NCBI GenBank assembly: GCA_019722365.1
Contig: JADFUC010000846.1
Span: 372,001 to 436,000 of the forward strand
Origin: Lithospermum erythrorhizon
Taxonomy: Eukaryota; Streptophyta; Magnoliopsida; Boraginales; Boraginaceae
Direction: 5' to 3'
Length of the DNA stretch: 64,000 nt
Shown: in pieces, positions 62,649 through 64,000 of the stretch
How positions within the stretch are numbered: the stretch's first letter is position 1
How the letters are laid out: every line of letters starts with the position of its first letter
Position numbers and translations under genes: made by a program
The notes under the pieces: generated by a model
The model's input: the letters and a program-made list of their open reading frames with translations, nothing else
Databases searched by the model: none
What the model was told of the DNA's origin: nothing

Positions 62649-62910
62649 GAATACATAAAAAAGCCGACACCTTAAAACGTGCCACGCATTACGAAGCCAT
62701 ATAATGAGCGATACTCCAAAGTAATGTGAACACATAAAAAGCCGACAATCTTTAAAAACGCTACGACATGTAGTTGTTAAGCATCGAGCGATACCCAGTG
62801 ACGTAACACAAAAAAGTTCGATACCTTAAAAACGTTACCTATTTTAAAGTTGCTATACTTAGCCGATACCTAAAGTACGTAACACAAAGTTTTATACATT
62901 AAAACAAGTA
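62649..62910. repeat. Tandem array, about 77-base unit
   Basis: Three full units and a partial one: each starts ACACATAAAAAAGCCGACA or similar, continues CCTTAAAAACGTTAC, and ends GCCGATACCxAAAGTACGTAA. Units start near 62650, 62729, 62807 and 62883. Confidence 0.85.
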
Positions 62911-64000
62911 CTCTATACACAAAAAGTCATATATAATAAAAAAGTCATATATATAATAAAAAGTTGTTAAGATAAAGGCATTACGCACTCGCCAATTTTC
63001 AATTATTAAAAAGTCATACGCGCTGCTACCTAAAACCATTTTTCTAATAAATAATTAACAAATTTGGCTTTTATCTTAATAATTCATATACAACTGATTA
63101 ATCAAAATTACTATATTAATAAGTAACGCAAGTCGAAATATTATATGCTGACATACATATTTCACATAATAATATAACAAAAATTTATAAAGATTTCAGC
63201 TCAAAATTAAAACATCAACTTGTCATAATTATTAATGTCATTCATACACTCGATACTTCTTTATCCATCAAAGTTAAAGATTGTCTGGGGATTAATTTTT
63301 AATTTATCAAATTAACAAACTTTCATATTCTAACGTATATACAAAACATCGATTTGAATAACAAAATTATAATATTTTTAGTAAATTATGTTAAACATAT
63401 TAATACTTTTTAAATATTTTCATTGTATATTATATAATATCTCTTTATTAACGTGAAACTACGCTTTGTATTTCCTCGCTCTTCATATTATTAAACTCGA
63501 CAATACAAGAGTTTCTACTTCATATTAAACATCCTGATAACGACTTTAACTTTATACACCTTCCTTCCCAATATTATTTTTAATTACTATATGTGAATTA
63601 TTTTGCTATAAATTTCAATAAGATCAAATTTTACACGTTTCAAATGAAAAAATTAAAAATTCTTCAACTTTGATGATTGAATTTTTAAAACCCTCCTATT
63701 TCGGGTGTTACTAATGTTCTCAAACTATTCTATTTTGATACTATCATCCAAAATCTCGCTAAATGTTCCATCTGTTAGCTTTAATGAAAAAATAGTAGTG
63801 GCAATTAGTTAATTCAATATTTGAAATTTCTTAATGACCCAAACTCTTATCTTTTAAAATTCAACACCCCATTTCTCCTTACATTCATTTTTCTCCCCCT
63901 ACCCCAACCTTAGCTCCACCTACCTCTTCTTCTTCGTCCACCCCTAACCCTAACCTCACCTTCTTCTTTGCTCAATTACACCATAACAACATAAACGTAA

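Larger units (their letters stand above)
55026..64000. other. Gene-free AT-rich repeat region
   Basis: Nearly 9 kb with no gene I can support on either strand. The first part should hold the PEX13 promoter. A MITE-like start (CTCCCTCCATTCCTAACATT) lies at about 56482. Around 59,870-60,610 the DNA is less AT-rich, with phrases such as GGCGAGTGGGCGAAAAGCCTG and GACAAGGCTGACCTTCTGCG that look like LTR or untranslated parts of a decayed retrotransposon; I found no coding motif to confirm it. Two tandem arrays lie at 60940-61690 and 62649-62910. The last 150 bases are pyrimidine-rich. Confidence 0.55.

Overview
This is a stretch of plant nuclear DNA, almost certainly from a eudicot. The evidence is intron-rich genes with GT-AG introns, an AT-rich background, plant-type proteins (MLO, plant PEX13 without an SH3 domain, a two-domain plastid glyoxalase I, a serine carboxypeptidase-like protein), Ty1-copia elements, Stowaway-type MITEs and a tRNA-derived SINE. 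I cannot name the species from the sequence alone.

Layout. 1-7.6 kb is gene-poor and holds a badly decayed minus-strand Ty1-copia element. 7.9-10.4 kb (+) is a UCH37-type ubiquitin C-terminal hydrolase. 11.6-16.3 kb (-) is TOM40, convergent with it. 19.1-22.8 kb (+) is an oligoribonuclease. 25.1-30.2 kb (+) is an MLO seven-transmembrane protein. 30.7-33.6 kb (-) is a small conserved protein of unknown function. 35.1-38.7 kb (-) is a plastid-type glyoxalase I homologue with altered metal-site residues. 38.7-42.4 kb holds tandem arrays. 42.4-51.6 kb (+) is a serine carboxypeptidase-like gene with a whole copia element in intron 2 and with its 3' exons missing. 51.8-52.4 kb is an uninterrupted run of 657 T. 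52.7-55.0 kb (-) is PEX13. 55-64 kb shows no recognisable gene, only AT-rich DNA with tandem arrays.

I rebuilt exon structures by hand from reading frame, splice dinucleotides and family knowledge. For every complete gene the exon lengths add up to a multiple of three (UCH 334 aa, TOM40 305, ORN 248, MLO 496, small protein 104, GLX1 351, PEX13 294). The genes do not form a pathway: this is ordinary housekeeping gene neighbourhood broken up by repeats.

I found no convincing new multi-gene system. The points most worth checking are: (i) the T657 run, which on the minus strand is a poly(A) run starting 275 nt after the PEX13 stop, exactly where the carboxypeptidase gene loses its last exons; (ii) two splice sites that look destroyed by single G-to-A changes (TOM40 intron 4 acceptor, small-gene intron 4 donor); (iii) a tandem array in TOM40 intron 1 that carries copies of the exon 1/intron 1 junction; and (iv) loss of two expected metal ligands in the glyoxalase.
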